From assembly GCA_964556005.1 (NCBI GenBank), contig CAZKUR010000127.1, forward strand, positions 1-8,563: 8,563 bases of DNA, in the 5' to 3' direction. The DNA is from CAZKUR01 sp964556005 (GTDB lineage: Bacteria > Bacteroidota > Ignavibacteria > Ignavibacteriales > Ignavibacteriaceae). Shown piece after piece: positions 7,701 to 8,563 of this stretch. The notes under the pieces are model-generated. The model was not told where the DNA came from and searched no databases. It saw only the letters and a program-made list of their open reading frames with translations. How positions within the stretch are numbered: the stretch's first letter is position 1; each line of letters opens with the position of its first letter. A program made the position numbers and the translations under genes.

Positions 7701-8419
7701 ATTCAACTGCAATCGTACTGAACTTTGATACTCATGGTTTGGATCTTGGTGATTATTCCATGGATATGGTTATTTCATCAAACGACCCGGTAAACCCGTC
7801 CATCACAGTTCCGGTTAAAATGAGTGTAACAAACGGAACACCTGTAGAGTTGAGTTCTTTCACTGCAGATATTAATGCCGGTAAGGTTCTCTTGAATTGG
7901 AAAACTGCATCCGAAACAAACAACAAGGGATTTAATATTCAGCGGCAGGATAATAAGAACAGCGGATGGAATACAATCTCTTTTATTAAAGGTAATGGAA
8001 CATCAACCAAAGAAAATTCATATTCATTTAATGATCAGATTAATAAACCCGGCAAATACCGTTATAGACTGCAGCAGATTGATTTTAACGGGAAAAGCGA
8101 ATTCTCTCAAATAGTTAATGCTGTAATAAACGGCCCGGATAAATTCGATCTTTCACAGAACTATCCTAATCCGTTCAACCCGAGCACAAAAATAAAATAT
8201 GCTCTGCCGGTCGAGAGTAATGTAAGCATTAAAATATATAACATACTCGGCGAGGAAGCTGCTGTACTTTTGAATAAAACCCAGGAAAGCGGTTACTATG
8301 AGTTAAACTGGCAGCCGAAAAATCTTTCATCGGGAATCTACATTTATGTATTGCAGGCTAAATCTCTGGATAGCAAAAATGTTACAAGGTTAGTGAAAAA
8401 GATGATTTATATGAAATAA
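4793..8419 (+). CDS. Secreted gingipain-family (C25) cysteine peptidase with T9SS sorting domain
   Basis: A 1208-residue exported protease. It has a signal peptide (1 to about 24, KK then a Leu/Phe-rich core, probable cleavage after TSA). Residues about 30-200 fit the C25 propeptide, including SEAGLPELPQISFNFEIP. The catalytic domain (about 224-550) has the family landmarks PEFILLIGDVNDIP (283-296), SGHG with catalytic His420, and SFACLTGEF with catalytic Cys453; both dyad residues are present, so it should be active. A fibronectin type III domain follows (about 557-665). Residues 668-1012 look like an Ig-like repeat split by a nidogen-like insert (about 757-950). A T9SS-type linker (about 1016-1112, PVELSSFTADINAGKVLLNW) and a type A sorting domain (about 1117-1208, QNYPNPFNPSTKIKYALP to KKMIYMK) complete it. 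The protein should cross the inner membrane by Sec and the outer membrane by T9SS, ending on the surface or released. Gingipain-like enzymes cut after Arg or Lys, but specificity cannot be read here. It appears monocistronic, with its own promoter, ribosome binding site and terminator. Confidence 0.93.
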   Translation: MKKGILILFFLSFFSFPFTEMTSASNLPEGVTITKSGYDYVINFNLPQYRYKTISAKGDEYLKIMIDDYGTTSEAGLPELPQISFNFEIPSSGQSPQVEILNTDKSTETVPVQIFPLQAPWPKNLPLSERPFTKNNEYYSSNGNPLPFVKISDSFIISGTKGIMVTIFPFSYNPLEKKLTVIREGSFRIKLSGNINYSTGHSKKYNDYLNTMFVNFQKGIDVGTSNYLIITAPQFESALQPFVDHKISCGFNVDIFTTAETGTTNTDIKAFIQNRYDDINTRPEFILLIGDVNDIPIWTTSEPDNPITDLLYATLDGTDLYADASIGRFSVTNTTQLNNAINKTIYMENNIAVLDKQNVFMASNDNYTISEGTHNYVIDTYFDPAGYTNLKLYSHTYNATTQQLIDALNSNKLFAIYSGHGSTTSWADGPPLDESQVNALTNTVYPYVYSFACLTGEFDYGECFGETWLRTAHGGASYYGSSVTSYWDEDDILERRIFKAMFEDGLTKVTPMFDKGKAYLADYYGGFTPTVKRYFEMYNLMGDPSLETLRQIPPDSTAPEPVTDLATVDPTSNSVTLNWTAPYDSTFGGVTTYDVRYSTQMINNDNDFNNAPQILWTGQSDSAGTPKSFIVDNLDFSTPYYFAIKAMDMWGNKSDMSNVPNMTTYGPPQIDVNPDSINFSLAQDTAYADTVIISNISSGNSTLDYSIELTNNIFPDKSITYNLANVIEKLTNPRVKVKNNPVIIHGTSIKGSGGPDNFGYNWIDSNEPGGPEYIWNDISTTGTLISNWVAAGYGDPRDDGYAGPLPIGFNFKYYGNIETQLYVSTNGFISFQPITDSWFSNEAIPSSDAPNEIICPFWDDLDGRTQGDAYYQQDGNKFTIQFNNWQLYSGTGSLTFQIVIYSNGKIYFYYNNLIGTLTACTVGIENVDGTDGLQVTYNAAYLQNQLAVQLMAEPDWLSAGNMSGTIYNGNSTAIVLNFDTHGLDLGDYSMDMVISSNDPVNPSITVPVKMSVTNGTPVELSSFTADINAGKVLLNWKTASETNNKGFNIQRQDNKNSGWNTISFIKGNGTSTKENSYSFNDQINKPGKYRYRLQQIDFNGKSEFSQIVNAVINGPDKFDLSQNYPNPFNPSTKIKYALPVESNVSIKIYNILGEEAAVLLNKTQESGYYELNWQPKNLSSGIYIYVLQAKSLDSKNVTRLVKKMIYMK
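6794..7828 (+). other. Ig-like domain interrupted by a nidogen-like domain
   Basis: Residues about 668-710 (IDVNPDSINFSLAQDT, VIISNISSGNSTLDYSI) look like the first half of a BACON/Ig-like repeat. Residues about 952-1012 (AEPDWLSAGNMSGTIYNGNS, YSMDMVISSNDPVNPSITVP) look like its second half. Between them, about 757-950 forms a separate unit with PLPIGFNFKYYG, LYVSTNGFISF and CPFWDDLDGR, the pattern of nidogen-like extracellular domains. Confidence 0.6.
8141..8416 (+). other. T9SS type A C-terminal sorting domain
   Basis: The last about 92 residues show the ordered sorting-domain motifs: LSQNYPNPFNPSTKIKYALP, VSIKIYNILGEEAAVLLN, GYYELNW, LSSGIYIYVLQA and a final LVKKMIYMK. This domain directs passage through the type IX translocon and is normally removed on arrival. 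Confidence 0.92.
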
Positions 8420-8437
8420 TAACATATTATATTTTTC

Positions 8438-8469
8438 AAAAAAAGCCGGACTAAGTTCCGGCTTTTTTT
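8438..8469. terminator. Intrinsic terminator, possibly bidirectional
   Basis: GCCGGA (8445-8450) and TCCGGC (8457-8462) form a GC-rich stem with a 6-nt loop. It is flanked by seven A (8438-8444) and seven T (8463-8469), which extend the pairing to 13 bp. It lies 18 nt after the protease stop codon and ends that transcript. The symmetric A and T tracts would let it also stop transcription from the other side. Confidence 0.92.
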
Positions 8470-8563
8470 ATATTTTTGAAATTAATTTTTAGGTTGATTA
8501 TATTACGCAAAAAGAATTTTACTATAAACGAAGCAACTGGGTGATTAAGAAATTTTAGTATTA

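Noticed and set aside
8494..8528. TTGATT with a downstream TACTAT/TATAAA as a promoter for a gene beyond the window
   Set aside because: The spacings to the -10-like boxes (20 and 23 bases) are poor, and no downstream gene start is visible in the window.

Overview
The window most likely comes from an Ignavibacteria-type member of the Bacteroidota/Chlorobiota group. The best evidence is the C-terminal secretion tail of the last gene, whose QNYPNPFNPST motif and LSSGIYIYVL/KKMIYMK ending are typical type IX secretion (T9SS) sorting-domain features, in the wording common in Ignavibacteria. AT-rich spacers, Lys/Asn/Ile-rich proteins and GAAGGGG-like ribosome binding sites fit. The species cannot be named from the sequence alone. 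All four supported protein genes lie on the + strand. No tRNA, rRNA, CRISPR array or insertion sequence was recognised.

Region 1 (3-3683) is a pair of genes 9 nt apart. The first is an APC-superfamily amino acid/polyamine-type permease with a C-terminal cytoplasmic tail carrying a PTS EIIA type-2-like domain, with the usual phospho-histidine context, and an RCK_C (TrkA-C) domain. The second encodes an unusual membrane protein. Its N-terminus resembles ECF sigma regions 2 and 4. This is followed by an anti-sigma-type zinc finger, a single membrane helix and an extracytoplasmic beta-rich tail. It therefore looks like a sigma/anti-sigma pair in one polypeptide. Its apparent TTG start sits at the centre of a perfect 17-base palindrome.

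Region 2 (3684-4792) holds one small gene between two AT-rich spacers. The 169-residue product resembles the G domain of the [FeFe]-hydrogenase maturase HydF, but the nucleotide-binding motifs are eroded and the dimerisation and iron-sulfur domains are absent. The 407-base spacer after it has no convincing gene. It holds a small inverted repeat, a candidate promoter and a short stop-terminated coding-like stretch.

Region 3 (4793-8469) is a large secreted gingipain-family (C25) cysteine peptidase. It has a signal peptide, propeptide, catalytic His/Cys domain, fibronectin type III domain, an Ig-like domain that appears split by an inserted nidogen-like domain, and a T9SS sorting domain. A strong intrinsic terminator follows.

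The permease and the sigma/anti-sigma-like protein are probably co-transcribed. The HydF-like gene and the protease each have their own ribosome binding site and look independent. The two most unusual items are the sigma/anti-sigma-like fusion and the degenerate stand-alone HydF-like G domain.
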